56,905 nt of DNA from Lachnospiraceae bacterium (GTDB taxonomy: Bacteria > Bacillota > Clostridia > Lachnospirales > Lachnospiraceae): contig JAFYMC010000009.1 of assembly GCA_017556805.1 (NCBI GenBank), forward strand, positions 1 to 56,905. The letters are read 5' to 3'. The first letter of the stretch is position 1. Every line of letters starts with the position of its first letter. Of this stretch, positions 1-9,000 are shown one piece after another. The notes below the pieces were generated by a model that had not been told where the DNA came from, ran no database searches, and was given only the letters and a program-made list of their open reading frames with translations. Made by a program: the position numbers and the translations under genes.

Positions 1-366
1 ATGGCTAGAAACCTTCCGATCGAGTGCACCAACGGTACCCTCGAGGGAGATATCGCTCCGGGCAAGATTACGTTCTTCCGTCTTCAGTCTACTGCTGATG
101 CACAGATTCGTGCATACATTGCAGAGGGTGAAGTTCTTGACGTTCGTACCAAGTCCTTCGGTGCTATCGGCGTATTCGCTATTCCGGAGATGGGACGTTT
201 CTACCGTCACGTATTGATCGAGAGAAACTACCCGCACCACGGTGCAGTAGCATTCGGTCACTTCGGAAAGGCTCTCTTCGAGGTATTCAAGTATCTTGGT
301 GTTGAGGAAGTTAAGTTCAACCAGCCGAAGGGTATGTTATATCCGACCGAGAATCCGTTCGCTTAA
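1..366 (+). CDS. L-fucose isomerase-like protein, C-terminal part (cut by window edge)
   Basis: These are the last 121 codons of a sugar isomerase; the gene enters from the left edge, and the ATG at position 1 is probably an internal methionine. The segment IRAYIAEGEVLD, the stretch FGAIGVFAIPEM and the closing YPTENPFA resemble the C-terminal domain of the L-fucose/L-arabinose isomerase family, cytosolic enzymes of about 480-500 residues that convert aldoses to ketoses. The catalytic N-terminal and central domains are not visible, so the substrate is inferred only from overall resemblance. A strong terminator follows within 30 bases, so this is the last gene of its transcript. Confidence 0.72.
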   Translation: MARNLPIECTNGTLEGDIAPGKITFFRLQSTADAQIRAYIAEGEVLDVRTKSFGAIGVFAIPEMGRFYRHVLIERNYPHHGAVAFGHFGKALFEVFKYLGVEEVKFNQPKGMLYPTENPFA

Positions 367-392
367 TGCGCGAAGGCAAAACAGCATAATAC

Positions 393-424
393 AAGGCCGT
401 CCCGAAAGGGGCGGCCTTTTGTTG
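393..424 (+). terminator. Rho-independent terminator of the isomerase gene
   Basis: The arms aaggccgtccc and ggggcggcctt pair around a GAAA loop and are followed by TTTTGTTG. It lies 27 bases after the isomerase stop. On the opposite strand the T-run is poor, so it mainly serves the plus-strand gene. Confidence 0.9.
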
Positions 425-466
425 TCGTGTAGGCGGTGCTTCGCATCCTCGCCAAATCTACTTCTA

Positions 467-1216
467 CTATTTTCTTCTTCCCATAATGCGAATCAATCGA
501 AGGAAGATGTTGATAAAGTCCAGATACAACTGCATTCCGGTGTACAGTGCAATCCGGTTTGCCTCCTCTGCTCCTCCTTCATACGCCATCTGCTTCATCC
601 GGTACATATCGAATGCGGTAATACCCACAAAGAGCAACACCACTACATAATCCATAATCAAATCCATGCCGGAACTATGAATAAAGAAAGTGTTCACAAG
701 ACTTACCAGCAACACACCAATCAATCCCATACTGCATATGGAACCCACCGTACTCAAATCCTTCTTGGTAAAATATCCGAACGCTGCCATTACGCCGAAT
801 ATGATTGCTGTCAGCAGGAACGCTTCTTTTACGGAACCCAAATCATAGGCAAGGAACACGACACTCATGGTAATACCGTTGCTGATCGTGTACAACAAGT
901 ACATGATACCGGCCAACACCAGATTACTCTTACGAATCGCCCAACCGTTTATCAGCACAATCACAACCTCTGCCAGTAACAAAAAAGCAAATGCCCCGCT
1001 GGATAAAAGGTTATACAAAAACTCAGCGCTGGAAAGCGTCAAATAAGACGCAATCGTGGTAATAATCAAACCCACAAACACAACCGCAAAGGATCTGGTT
1101 GCCACCAAGGATGTCAAATCCTGCGCTTCTATATCCGCTACCGTTTCTGCCGTAAAGCGGGACACATACGGGGTATCCTGCCAGGCTCCGTTCTCCTGAT
1201 CCCAATTCTCGTTCAT
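467..1216 (-). CDS. Bax inhibitor-1/YccA family membrane protein
   Basis: The 249-residue protein has a soluble N-terminus of about 40 residues and then about seven hydrophobic segments, the pattern of the BI-1 (TMBIM) family. The C-terminal part has aspartates in FVGITAFDMYRMKQMA and LYLDFINIFLRLIRI, which correspond to the two conserved aspartates reported to form the pH-sensing pair in the Bacillus subtilis homologue YetJ, a calcium leak channel. The short basic tail GRRK is also typical. The ATG follows ACGGAGGATGAGTT, a good ribosome binding site. It is monocistronic, between the isomerase terminator and the chemotaxis receptor. The physiological role in this organism is inferred only from the family. 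Confidence 0.88.
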   Translation of the reverse strand: MNENWDQENGAWQDTPYVSRFTAETVADIEAQDLTSLVATRSFAVVFVGLIITTIASYLTLSSAEFLYNLLSSGAFAFLLLAEVVIVLINGWAIRKSNLVLAGIMYLLYTISNGITMSVVFLAYDLGSVKEAFLLTAIIFGVMAAFGYFTKKDLSTVGSICSMGLIGVLLVSLVNTFFIHSSGMDLIMDYVVVLLFVGITAFDMYRMKQMAYEGGAEEANRIALYTGMQLYLDFINIFLRLIRIMGRRK

Positions 1217-1330
1217 AACTCATCCTCCGTTATACATCGTGATAGGAAGCACCCTCTGTGCTTACATAAAAATACTACTATTTTTATCAAAGAATGTCAA
1301 GTTCTTCCGTCAAACCGTTTCCGACATCCG

Positions 1331-1370
1331 GACAAAAAGAAAGGGGCTGCACAGTCTCCTGCACAGCCCC
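1331..1370 (-). terminator. Rho-independent terminator downstream of the chemotaxis receptor
   Basis: Read on the minus strand, ggggctgtgcag and ctgtgcagcccc pair as a 12-bp stem with two G-U pairs around GAGA and are followed by TTTCTTTTTG. It lies 17 bases after the receptor stop codon. Confidence 0.88.
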
Positions 1371-1386
1371 CGGCTTATCATTCATT

Positions 1387-3099
1387 TTATACCTGGAATA
1401 CACTTAATCTCTTATTAATCTCCGCCGCAATTGCCTTTAAGACTGCGGACTGCTTGGAAATGCCCTTTACGACATCATTCACAACCGTAATGGATGCCAG
1501 GGTCTCTTCCGTACCCGCCGCATTCTCTTCAGCGATTGCCGTCAGACTCTGTACGATATCGATTACATTGGTACGTGCCTCGTCCATCTGCTCCGTCTGC
1601 TTCGTTACCTTATTCACCATTGCAAAGGAATCCTCGATACCACGCAGCACTTCGGTAAGCTTCACATTGGTTTCCTTCATATCGTTATCCTGAGTCTGCA
1701 CAATATCACGCACATACTGCATGGTTTCTACCGCCTCAGATGAGTCTGCCAATAAGGATTCCGCAATCGCAGAAATCTGAAGCGCAGATGCATTACATTG
1801 CTCCGCAAGCTTCTGAATCTGTGCCGCAACTACCGCAAAACCACGTCCCTGCTCTCCCGCTCTTGCGGCCTCAATGGATGCATTCAATGCAAGAAGATTG
1901 GTTTCGTCTGCGATAGAGGTAATAATCGCCGTTGCCTCCTGAATCTTCTGTGCGGAAACATTGGTGGTATTGGTCTGTTCGTGAATTCTTCCGATGGACT
2001 GCATCACCTTCTGATTCGTACGATTCAGCTCCTCAAAAGTCGCAATTGCAGCCTGGCCTTCCGCCTGCATCTTCGTCGCATTCTCACTCAACGCCTCGGT
2101 ATCCTGAAGATTGCCGCCGATCATATTGCCGATGGTAACTACATGATCCGTCGCATTCTGGGTCTCCTCTGCCTGATTTCCGGCACCCTCTGCAATCTCG
2201 CCTACTGCATTCTCAACCTGCATGATGCTGTCTACGGTCTCCCTGGTCTGCGTCTTTAACTGATCCGCCAGATCATCCATTGTCTCACACTGCTTTTTGA
2301 TTTCGGTAACGACTCCCAACAAATCCTCTTTCAACTTCGTAATCGCACGACCGATATTTCCGATTTCATCCGGTCGCTTCATCATCTTCTCGGCAACCTC
2401 TACATTCAGATTGCCTTCAGAAAGCTCCTCCAGCGCCACAATACCCTTATTTAATGCACGTGTCATATTGCTAACAATGAGAGCACCTGCAACTCCTGCA
2501 AAAATAAGCACGCAGAAAATAATTGTTGAAATGTTATAGGAGATAATCTTTCCTCCCTCGTCCACATGTTCTTGACCGACTCCCGTAAATACCATACCTA
2601 CCGGAGTCGTACCTCCCGCATTATAAAGCGGCATATAATACGCCAAATACGGCTTCCCGCCAAGCTCCAAATCTTCTATAAAAAGAGGCTCCCCGGACCG
2701 TAAAACGGTTGCTATCACCTCTTCGTCCGCCTTCTCACCGATTAAACGCTTACCTTCTTCATCCGTCAATGTTGTCACGTAACGGGTATCTCCGTAAAAC
2801 ACCGATACATCAACATCTGATTCGTTCTTAATGCGGTCTGCAAAATCGGCAGTCTTAGAAATATTAAACTCGCCCTTTACCAAATCCCCGGCTTCATTTA
2901 ACAGAAAGTCACCCTCACCCACATATGATAGTGTATTACTTACCGAAACCGCCGTAGCACTAAGGGATGTATTCAGCTTGTCCTCAAGAACGTTTGAAAC
3001 CGTCTCCTTACTCAGCTGCATCACCGCTATTCCCAACAGAACTACCGGAAATAGTATGATGCAAATTAACTTTCCACGCAACTTCATCTTAAATTTCAT
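1387..3099 (-). CDS. methyl-accepting chemotaxis protein with extracellular sensor domain
   Basis: This 570-residue receptor has an N-terminal membrane segment (about residues 5-25), a periplasm-facing sensor domain of about 170 residues that looks Cache-like ([35 protein letters not shown]), a second membrane segment (about 190-220), a HAMP linker and a long helical signalling domain. The hairpin tip carries [20 protein letters not shown], the hallmark that contacts CheA and CheW. The start at 3099 is chosen because GGAGGTGTACGA sits directly before it; an ATG 21 bases upstream lacks a ribosome binding site. No other chemotaxis genes are in the window, so this is an orphan receptor. The ligand is unknown. 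Confidence 0.93.
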   Translation of the reverse strand: MKFKMKLRGKLICIILFPVVLLGIAVMQLSKETVSNVLEDKLNTSLSATAVSVSNTLSYVGEGDFLLNEAGDLVKGEFNISKTADFADRIKNESDVDVSVFYGDTRYVTTLTDEEGKRLIGEKADEEVIATVLRSGEPLFIEDLELGGKPYLAYYMPLYNAGGTTPVGMVFTGVGQEHVDEGGKIISYNISTIIFCVLIFAGVAGALIVSNMTRALNKGIVALEELSEGNLNVEVAEKMMKRPDEIGNIGRAITKLKEDLLGVVTEIKKQCETMDDLADQLKTQTRETVDSIMQVENAVGEIAEGAGNQAEETQNATDHVVTIGNMIGGNLQDTEALSENATKMQAEGQAAIATFEELNRTNQKVMQSIGRIHEQTNTTNVSAQKIQEATAIITSIADETNLLALNASIEAARAGEQGRGFAVVAAQIQKLAEQCNASALQISAIAESLLADSSEAVETMQYVRDIVQTQDNDMKETNVKLTEVLRGIEDSFAMVNKVTKQTEQMDEARTNVIDIVQSLTAIAEENAAGTEETLASITVVNDVVKGISKQSAVLKAIAAEINKRLSVFQV

Positions 3100-3151
3100 T
3101 CGTACACCTCCAAAATTCACAAAAAAGCAAAATTTGCCCCTATATGCATTT

Positions 3152-3157
3152 CATTAT
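3152..3157 (-). promoter_or_regulatory. extended -10 promoter element of the chemotaxis receptor gene
   Basis: On the minus strand TATAAT is preceded by TGT, an extended -10, about 55 bases upstream of the receptor start. The -35 region (TAGAAA at a 17-base spacing) is weak. It does not look like the flagellar sigma-28 consensus. Confidence 0.45.
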
Positions 3158-3239
3158 AACACATTGTCTCAAATTTTTCTACATCTTTTTCAAATATATA
3201 TATTATATACAATATTTCAATATTCCACCTTAGTACGAG

Positions 3240-3270
3240 AAAGAAAAAGAGACGTCCTTCGATCGCCTCC
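3240..3270 (-). terminator. terminator of the cotJABC operon
   Basis: Minus-strand reading gives gaggcg-atcgaagga-cgtctc followed by TTTTTCTTTC. It stands about 40 bases after the cotJC stop codon at 3309 and would end the reconstituted cotJABC transcript. Confidence 0.7.
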
Positions 3271-3308
3271 CTTTCTTAATCTTATTCTAGCTCAGATACA
3301 GAAACCTT

Positions 3309-3734
3309 TTATCTTGCCTTATCCGCCAGAAACGCCGGATTAATTGCGTAGAAGTTCTTGGAATCCAAATTATCCTGCACAATACGAAGCCCCTCGCCAA
3401 ACCGCTGGAAGTGAACAATTTCACGTTCGCGAAGATACCGGATCGGGTCACATACATCATGGTCGTGTACCAAACGAAGGATGTTATCGTAGGTGGTGCG
3501 GGCCTTCTGCTCCGCTGCCATATCCTCGGTCAAATCCGTAATCGGGTCCCCCTTGGACTGGAAGAAGGTAGACGTAAACGGCACGCCTCCGGCTGCCTGC
3601 GGCCAAAGCCCCAAAGTATGGTCCACATAGTATTTGTCAAAGCCCGATGCCTGAATTTCTTCCGGCGTCAGGTCCTTGGTCAGCTGATGGATGATGGCAG
3701 AGATGATTTCCATATGGGCAAGTTCCTCGGTGCC
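3309..3734 (-). CDS. cotJC: cotJC, 3' segment (spore coat manganese-catalase family; gene split by element)
   Basis: This encodes the C-terminal 140 or so residues of CotJC, a spore coat protein of the manganese-catalase family. The helical-bundle metal-site motifs EELAHMEI and LREREIVHFQRFGE, and GVPFTSTFFQSKGDP, are intact. The frame stays open into the element up to position 3758 (MRNTDAPVGT), but no ribosome binding site stands there, so the stub is probably not translated alone. Joining at the shared GGCAC to the 5' segment at 14256-14440 gives one 202-codon protein, close to the roughly 190 residues of Bacillus CotJC, reading DIGTEELAHMEI across the seam. Apart from the insertion the sequence shows no decay, which argues for a gene that is still used after excision. 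Confidence 0.9.
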   Translation of the reverse strand, partial: GTEELAHMEIISAIIHQLTKDLTPEEIQASGFDKYYVDHTLGLWPQAAGGVPFTSTFFQSKGDPITDLTEDMAAEQKARTTYDNILRLVHDHDVCDPIRYLREREIVHFQRFGEGLRIVQDNLDSKNFYAINPAFLADKAR

Positions 3735-3742
3735 CACAGGTG
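3729..3742 (-). other. left attachment site (attL-like junction) inside cotJC
   Basis: Minus-strand reading gives CACCTGTG-GG-CACCG: element half-site, crossover dinucleotide GG (3733-3734), then cotJC coding sequence. GGCAC is shared with the right junction. The element half is the mirror image of the half found at the right end, as expected for two halves of one attP. Confidence 0.85.
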
Positions 3743-3771
3743 CATCGGTATTGCGCATCAATGAAATGCAG

Positions 3772-3786
3772 TAAAATCAAGGGTTT
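3772..3786 (+). repeat. 15-bp direct repeat, left copy
   Basis: TAAAATCAAGGGTTT lies 38 bases inside the left crossover point and recurs exactly at 14198-14212, in the same orientation, about 44 bases inside the right crossover. In the excised circle the two copies would flank attP as direct repeats about 80 bp apart. Confidence 0.85.
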
Positions 3787-3872
3787 GACGCATCACGGAA
3801 AATTTTAAAACGGAAAATCGGTAATTGAACGCGGTTAGCGTGTTTACAATATTTGGAAACGCTTTTCCTTTG

Positions 3873-3948
3873 TTTGAAGTGGATTCGAATTCAACTTCAA
3901 TAACTACTTCAAAGTCATTTCAATATAAATTTCAATTCAGTTTGAAGC
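3873..3948. repeat. cluster of TTGAAGT/ACTTCAA motifs in both orientations
   Basis: TTTGAAGT at 3873, AACTTCAA at 3893, ACTTCAAAGT at 3906 and TTTGAAGC at 3941 form inverted and direct pairs, with TTTCAAT variants at about 3918 and 3931. The block is non-coding on both strands and lies just inside the left end of the element. Confidence 0.7.
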
Positions 3949-3989
3949 AATAACATCATATTCCTGAAATAAACACCACAAAATCCTTT

Positions 3990-4057
3990 TCTTATTTCAG
4001 AAAGTCACCACTTTTTGAAATAAGAGCTCTAAAATACTCATTCTTATTTCAAAAAGT
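3990..4057. repeat. three 16-bp iterons in alternating orientation
   Basis: TCTTATTTCAGAAAGT at 3990-4005 (plus), the same 16-mer with one change at 4010-4025 (minus) and TCTTATTTCAAAAAGT at 4042-4057 (plus). Copies two and three are identical. A further partial CTGAAATAAA stands at 3964. The array is a candidate binding region for an element-encoded protein. Confidence 0.85.
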
Positions 4058-4084
4058 ATTGTCGACAATCCTTCCAAAACACAA

Positions 4085-4109
4085 CAGCCACCAACTTCTG
4101 TGGTGGCTG
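4085..4109 (-). terminator. terminator-like hairpin after the HepT-like gene
   Basis: Minus-strand cagccacca and tggtggctg pair around a short loop and are followed by TTGTGTTTTGG, about 40 bases after the stop codon at 4148. The T-run is imperfect. Confidence 0.6.
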
Positions 4110-4147
4110 AAAACATTTCGTTCCATTCATAATAATGCAAATCTTCA

Positions 4148-4534
4148 CTAGACTTCCCTCGTCCCCAAATACGCCTTCACCGCATCCAAGAACTCTTTCG
4201 CACAGTCTAGCTGCACCTCTGCATCCTGCTTCGATGCTATAAAGAAATCATCGTAATCGCACACATTTCGAATCTGGAATGCCGATTGCAAATACTTTGA
4301 ATACTTCACATCAAAAATCTTCGTCTTTACATACTCCTTTTGGAAATACGCTATCACACCGGCATGTTTGGAAAAGTCCACTCGGTCCACTGCCAACACC
4401 GCACGTACGGCAGAAAAGATTGCATAATAAGACCTTCCGATAGAGTCCTTATACTTTCCGGAATCCAATAAAATCTCCGCAGATTCCAACTTTTCCTGCG
4501 CATTATCCAATCGATACTTTACCAAATTATCCAA
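4148..4534 (-). CDS. HEPN-domain protein, HepT-like partner of a MNT nucleotidyltransferase
   Basis: The 128-residue all-helical protein (KYRLDNAQEKLESAEILL, SIGRSYYAIFSAVRAVL) matches the HEPN family that pairs with minimal nucleotidyltransferases. The start is taken as TTG at 4534: AGGGAGGGG sits 7 bases upstream, and the TTG overlaps the last codons of the nucleotidyltransferase gene, giving translational coupling. The in-frame ATG at 4594 would leave a long non-HEPN extension. In the toxin HepT a conserved R-X4-H is the RNase site; here the matching place reads R89-NVC-D93-YDDF, with no histidine, as in the UPF0332-like branch. RNase activity is therefore uncertain. It probably acts with the upstream gene as a toxin-antitoxin or defence pair. 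Confidence 0.82.
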   Translation of the reverse strand: MDNLVKYRLDNAQEKLESAEILLDSGKYKDSIGRSYYAIFSAVRAVLAVDRVDFSKHAGVIAYFQKEYVKTKIFDVKYSKYLQSAFQIRNVCDYDDFFIASKQDAEVQLDCAKEFLDAVKAYLGTREV

Positions 4535-4865
4535 TCCGCAGCCCCTCCCTTGCAATATTTCTGTAGTAAGGAAGGACTTCCTTGTACTCTTCAAATTCGT
4601 CGTACGGTATTACCGTCGGAGACACCACTGTATCATGCTCCAATCCGATATCCGCAGACAAATCCCATATTGTCCGCAACTTATCCTGTAACGCCAAACG
4701 TTCTCCCTTGACAATTGCCACGATATCCACATCGGAATCCTTTTCAAAATCGCCTCTGGCATAAGAACCGTACAAGAACACACCGGCCACAGCATCCCCA
4801 TAAATGTCCCGGTAAATCGAAACCATCTGTCCCGAAATGTCATTTAACTGATTTCTGGTACACAT
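4527..4865 (-). CDS. MntA-like minimal nucleotidyltransferase
   Basis: A 112-residue protein of the polymerase-beta nucleotidyltransferase superfamily. Residues 33-47 read GS-YARGDFEKDS-DVD, the exact GSX10DXD signature of MntA antitoxins, which AMPylate HepT toxins. The ATG follows GGAGGATGGACGT. The gene overlaps the HEPN gene by 8 bases. A sigma-A-like promoter lies 27 bases upstream. Family knowledge suggests it neutralises its HEPN partner by nucleotide transfer; the partner here keeps the DYDDF stretch, but which residue might be modified cannot be told from the sequence. Confidence 0.88.
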   Translation of the reverse strand: MCTRNQLNDISGQMVSIYRDIYGDAVAGVFLYGSYARGDFEKDSDVDIVAIVKGERLALQDKLRTIWDLSADIGLEHDTVVSPTVIPYDEFEEYKEVLPYYRNIAREGLRIG

Positions 4866-4891
4866 ACGTCCATCCTCCTTTCCTAAGAATA

Positions 4892-4920
4892 AGTATACGC
4901 TCTTTTAGGTGCAAATGCAA
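4892..4920 (-). promoter_or_regulatory. sigma-A-type promoter of the MntA/HepT-like pair
   Basis: Minus-strand TTGCAT (4915-4920), a 17-base spacer and TATACT (4892-4897) stand about 27 bases upstream of the MntA start codon. Confidence 0.7.
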
Positions 4921-4930
4921 GTTTAACCTT

Positions 4931-4954
4931 TAAAACAAGGGATGCTTGCCCTTA
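4931..4954 (-). terminator. weak terminator-like hairpin after the DPDNG gene
   Basis: Minus-strand AAGGG and CCCTT flank a 7-base loop and are followed by GTTTTAAA, 50 bases after the stop at 5004. The short stem makes this tentative. Confidence 0.4.
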
Positions 4955-5003
4955 ATGATTTACTTTGCCCTTATTTTCACCTACTTTTTAAGGGAAAGAA
5001 GAA

Positions 5004-5879
5004 TCATCTTATACAATCAACAAAGTCTTCTGCTTTTCTTCTTGAATTCTTTCTCGGATACTTTGACGAAACAACCTCCACCCAGCCATCATCACACATT
5101 CGTATGCAGACAACTTCTCCGCTATCCAATTCAATTTTCATGGTGTTACCTATTCTTTCTTGAGAAACAGTAGCAAGCTGAAACAATTCCGCTGAAAACA
5201 ACTGCTTTCTTCCCCAGCTTGTTTGTTCAAACACTCGTAATAGGTTCGCATATCGTTTCTCGTCCTCAGGGTGTATCACAAATATATAAGACCTTTGTGT
5301 CCCCCGATGAAAAGTCTGCACATATATCCTCGCATCCGGCAAATATTCCTTCATCTCTGCTTTCGTTGCAAGCCATGCTTCTTCGGTTCTTCTTGCTTTC
5401 TGACAATAGTACACTACGTTTTGCCCTCTATTATAGTAATCTACGATTTCACTCGGTGCTATATACTTGTCCGAATCCTTTGAGGTAATACTTTTCTTGC
5501 CTATCGGGCCATTGTCCGGATCGCAGAATATCAACTCCGCAGTTTCAAGACATCTCATAGCATCCTCATGCCAGCCGGCTCTATTCTTAATGCTTACAAT
5601 ATCGGGATAAAAAATCGCATTCGGAATTATCTTCGAATCCGCTACCATCTGCACTGATTTGTTTTGATGTTCTACTAAGGATGCCAGAAAATCAAACAGT
5701 TCTTCGTCGTGAATTCGGTCTTGTTCTTTCTTTAAGTAACCAATAAACTTTCCATCATTACTTCCGTCATCCTCCGTGAGATACCAGTTCACACCAATCT
5801 TAATTCCTTGCTTTGCAAGAAATCTAAGCAGCCCATATTTTCCATAATCACCGATATCTCCTAAATACTGATTTTTCAT
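5004..5879 (-). CDS. conserved protein of unknown function with DPDNG motif
   Basis: The 291-residue soluble protein starts MKNQYLGDIGDYGKYGLLRF and has NWYLTEDDGSNDG (residues 31-43) and FCDPDNG (118-124), a pattern I recognise from a conserved hypothetical family but cannot tie to a proven function. The DPDNG segment after a hydrophobic strand resembles the catalytic loop of Rossmann-type methyltransferases; that is only a resemblance. A C-terminal tail of about 65 residues forms a separate small beta-rich domain. The ATG at 5879 is chosen because GAAGGAGCAACC precedes it; upstream in-frame methionines lack such a site. It lies between a structured repeat and the MntA/HepT pair, so a defence role by association is possible. 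Confidence 0.6.
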   Translation of the reverse strand: MKNQYLGDIGDYGKYGLLRFLAKQGIKIGVNWYLTEDDGSNDGKFIGYLKKEQDRIHDEELFDFLASLVEHQNKSVQMVADSKIIPNAIFYPDIVSIKNRAGWHEDAMRCLETAELIFCDPDNGPIGKKSITSKDSDKYIAPSEIVDYYNRGQNVVYYCQKARRTEEAWLATKAEMKEYLPDARIYVQTFHRGTQRSYIFVIHPEDEKRYANLLRVFEQTSWGRKQLFSAELFQLATVSQERIGNTMKIELDSGEVVCIRMCDDGWVEVVSSKYPRKNSRRKAEDFVDCIR

Positions 5880-5952
5880 GGTTGCTCCTTCTCTCTTGTA
5901 ATACTCCTTCATCGTTCCCTGATTCTGCAAAGCACTAAAACACCTTTTCACA

Positions 5953-6080
5953 AACCAGCAAGCAGTGCATAATGCTAGCATTTTATGCATTTTTGCTCGC
6001 TGGTGTTATGCCCCAGGCCCCAAGAACATTCTCCTTCGGAGCACGGCTACGCGCTCATACTGAGCGCTGAGAACCGTCTT
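5953..6080. repeat. structured repeat, copy A
   Basis: This block lies directly after the RT-nitrilase stop and is a diverged copy of 10962-11090. It has an imperfect hairpin of about 50 bases at 5954-6004 with inner arms TGCATAA and TTATGCA, a CTCC-TTC-GGAG hairpin (6030-6040) and GCGCTCA-TAC-TGAGCGC (6051-6067). Outside the paired arms, AGCAAGCAGTGC, TTTTTGCT, CTCCTTCGGAG and CTGAGCGCT are shared with copy B. It has no convincing reading frame. Confidence 0.75.
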
Positions 6081-6083
6081 CAT

Positions 6084-9000
6084 CTAACCGTTTTTCAATA
6101 GGTCTTCACCCTTAATTTTCTGCAAAACAATCTCCGGATCAAATCCCGGCGGGGTTGGTTTAAAGCTTTTATCATATGCTTGCAAATTATATTCCTTCAG
6201 CTGAAACTCCCGTATCTTTCTGATGTCTATTTCATCCACTAAAATAGTACTGTTTATGCCACCTTTCGTTCTGATAATGTCCTTTTCTTCTGTTTTAGAC
6301 GGTTTCGTTATTCTACTATCACCATAATCAGAAGAATTGACCTGAACGCAATAACAATGAATGTCTCTACTCAAGGATTCAAGAATATTACTATAATAAT
6401 TTATATCCTTATTCCATTCAATCGCTACCAAGAAATCCGCATATGATTGAAAGATAGACCTCTCCATAATCGAAGTCAACTCATAACAACAATATACAGG
6501 GAAATAACAGTCATGCCACTGATATAATTCATAATGTTTGCCCGTCATCTCTTCAAGCCTGTATCCGTTAATCTCTTGCTTTTCCGCCGGAGCATAATGA
6601 GTTTTCAAATGAAATGAAATAAGTGCACTTTTATTTAACAAATCCTCATATGGCAATATAGTCGCTGTTAAATTAAAAACTTTCTTATCCACTTTCACAT
6701 GTTCTATTCCGGTAACAATTGCAAGATTATTCCTCGCACAGGTCCTAGCGACTGTCGCCAACCACTCAAAAGGCATATATGATTCCGGCATAATAAGCAT
6801 ATCTGCCTTCTCATCTATCGCCGCATTGACTATTCTAGACAAATCCTTATACCGTTGATAACTCCTATTAGGCTTATCTATTACCACCTTTTCAAAATTG
6901 TCATGATGCAAACGAACATTTGCTATTGCTATTCTTAATCTTTCTTTTTTCTCGCCACTCACTTGAACTACAAAAGCATTTTTATCATCAAACTTATTTA
7001 CTCGGATTAACTGCTCTACCACGCTTATATTATCCGAAACCACATAATTACTTATCACATAATTGTTAATTTGATCACTATATATGCTCTCCAGTTTACC
7101 AAAATGGTTTTCTGATGCTTTTAATTGTTCGATACAGGAAACCATCGAAAAGTCGTACATGGTTACCAAATAAGGATAATACACATAATCACTTTTCCAA
7201 GCATCTTTGCTATATAAAAGCATTTGTTGGAAATCGCATAGATTAAGAGTATCTTCTGTTTTATATATTTTTCCCATCTTCAACATATCAACCAAAATAG
7301 GCATTACAGATTTGTCAACCATTCTTGTTTTGCAATAATCTTTTCGATGCTTTTTCCATAATTGTTTCACAATCATTTGAGAGTTATAATTTCTACTTAT
7401 GTATTGCTCACATAAAAACTCGGTAAATTCATCTACCTCTGTACCCCATACTAATGCTAATGCCCTACTAAGTGTAGCATACAAATACAATTGCAAGGTT
7501 TTCTTTACTTCAGAAAGAATATCATTGTTACCATACTCAAGGGAATCTATAGCATCCGCAATACTATTAATTGTGTTCTTTAACGAATCCCACGATTCAT
7601 TTATCACCAATATTTCAATTATTTTTTCCCAAACATTATAATTCTCTATAATGACTCTCGGACTTAATATTTTGCATATCTGCCGCTCAAATCCAGTCTC
7701 TCTTACGTCACGAATCAACCCACCAATACGCAGATGCTTTCCCAACAATTTTGACAATTCGTATTTGTCTATTGAAATGCCGGATATACCTCTGAATTTA
7801 TTTATTGTTTCATCGTTCTGTAAATCATATATTTTGCTATAATCATCTTTTTGAAAAACTGCCTCATCTTCCGGCATATGACGAAACTCACTCTTGTTTT
7901 TTGCTATATTCTCTTTAAAGCAAGTAATCAGTGCATCCGACTCCCCAGCTCTAAAATAAAAAATCTTAACTTTATCATTCTGAATAACGATCTGAGAATC
8001 ATCATTTTTTACCGGATTATATAACTTGTTTAAAACATATTTGAACTTCTTATCCTTGTCATCTACATTTTCCTCATCGTATTCTAACTTATGCAACAGC
8101 GCATATCTAACGCCATATTCACACTCAACCCCATTTAAGCCTTTCCATCCCGAACATTGTTCTAAAAAGAAGCTTATTATATCATCTGCATTTAAATCAT
8201 TTTCTTGAGACTTTTTAAACAAGTCACTATTGGACTCGATTTTATCTACAATTATTACATCATCAACATATCTACCAAAATAAATAGGATTCCAACCGTC
8301 CAAAATGGCTTTATCAAAATTACGTAAAGCATAATTGGCCAAAACGTTTGAAGGTAAAAAACCAATCGGAAGTATGTTCTTTCCCTCAAATTCTACGCAA
8401 CATGAAGAATAGTTTTCAATAATCCGGAGCATAAAGTAATGCAATGCTTTCAATTCATCGCATTCTCCTTCTGTTGATTCAATTTCTTCTGCATATATCC
8501 CATCAAAAAGCTCTTTCGTAATATCTACAGAGTAATAGAATCTCCTAAAATCCAATGTAAGCACTACAACATCTTGTCCCGTATGCAAATGCTGCATTGC
8601 TTCATTCATCGCAGTATCACGCCAGCCTTCATACTGCTGAAAATACGGTTCAAACAAATACGGAGAATATGTAGGTGCTTCACTGAATTCATTATACAAA
8701 TTTTCACGAATTCGATTACCGTACGAATGCTTATACATGTTTTTGTCTACTCGATACCCAATCAAAAGAAGCCAAAGAACACCCAGAACATGCCCCCGGA
8801 TATCCATGTCTATGAAATATTGATTGTCCACAATGTCAATCTTTTTCATCGAGTAATTCTTAATCATATCTGCTTTTTCCGGTGCTAATCTTTTAGGAAA
8901 TGCATAATAAGAAATGCTTGATAGAATCTCCTCAAACATTTTTTCTCTTGTCTCTTCATTTAAGAACGCCTCTGCTATCTCTTCTAAATAGCTATCGATA

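Noticed and set aside
296-979. 227-codon plus-strand frame opposite the Bax-inhibitor gene
   Set aside because: It is antisense to a clearly recognised membrane protein, has a composition rich in His and Gln typical of a shadow frame, and runs through a terminator.
3309-3758. Stand-alone short manganese catalase gene starting inside the element
   Set aside because: The first codons (MRNTDAPVGT) come from element DNA, no ribosome binding site is present, and the missing N-terminus is found at 14256-14440 in the same operon context.
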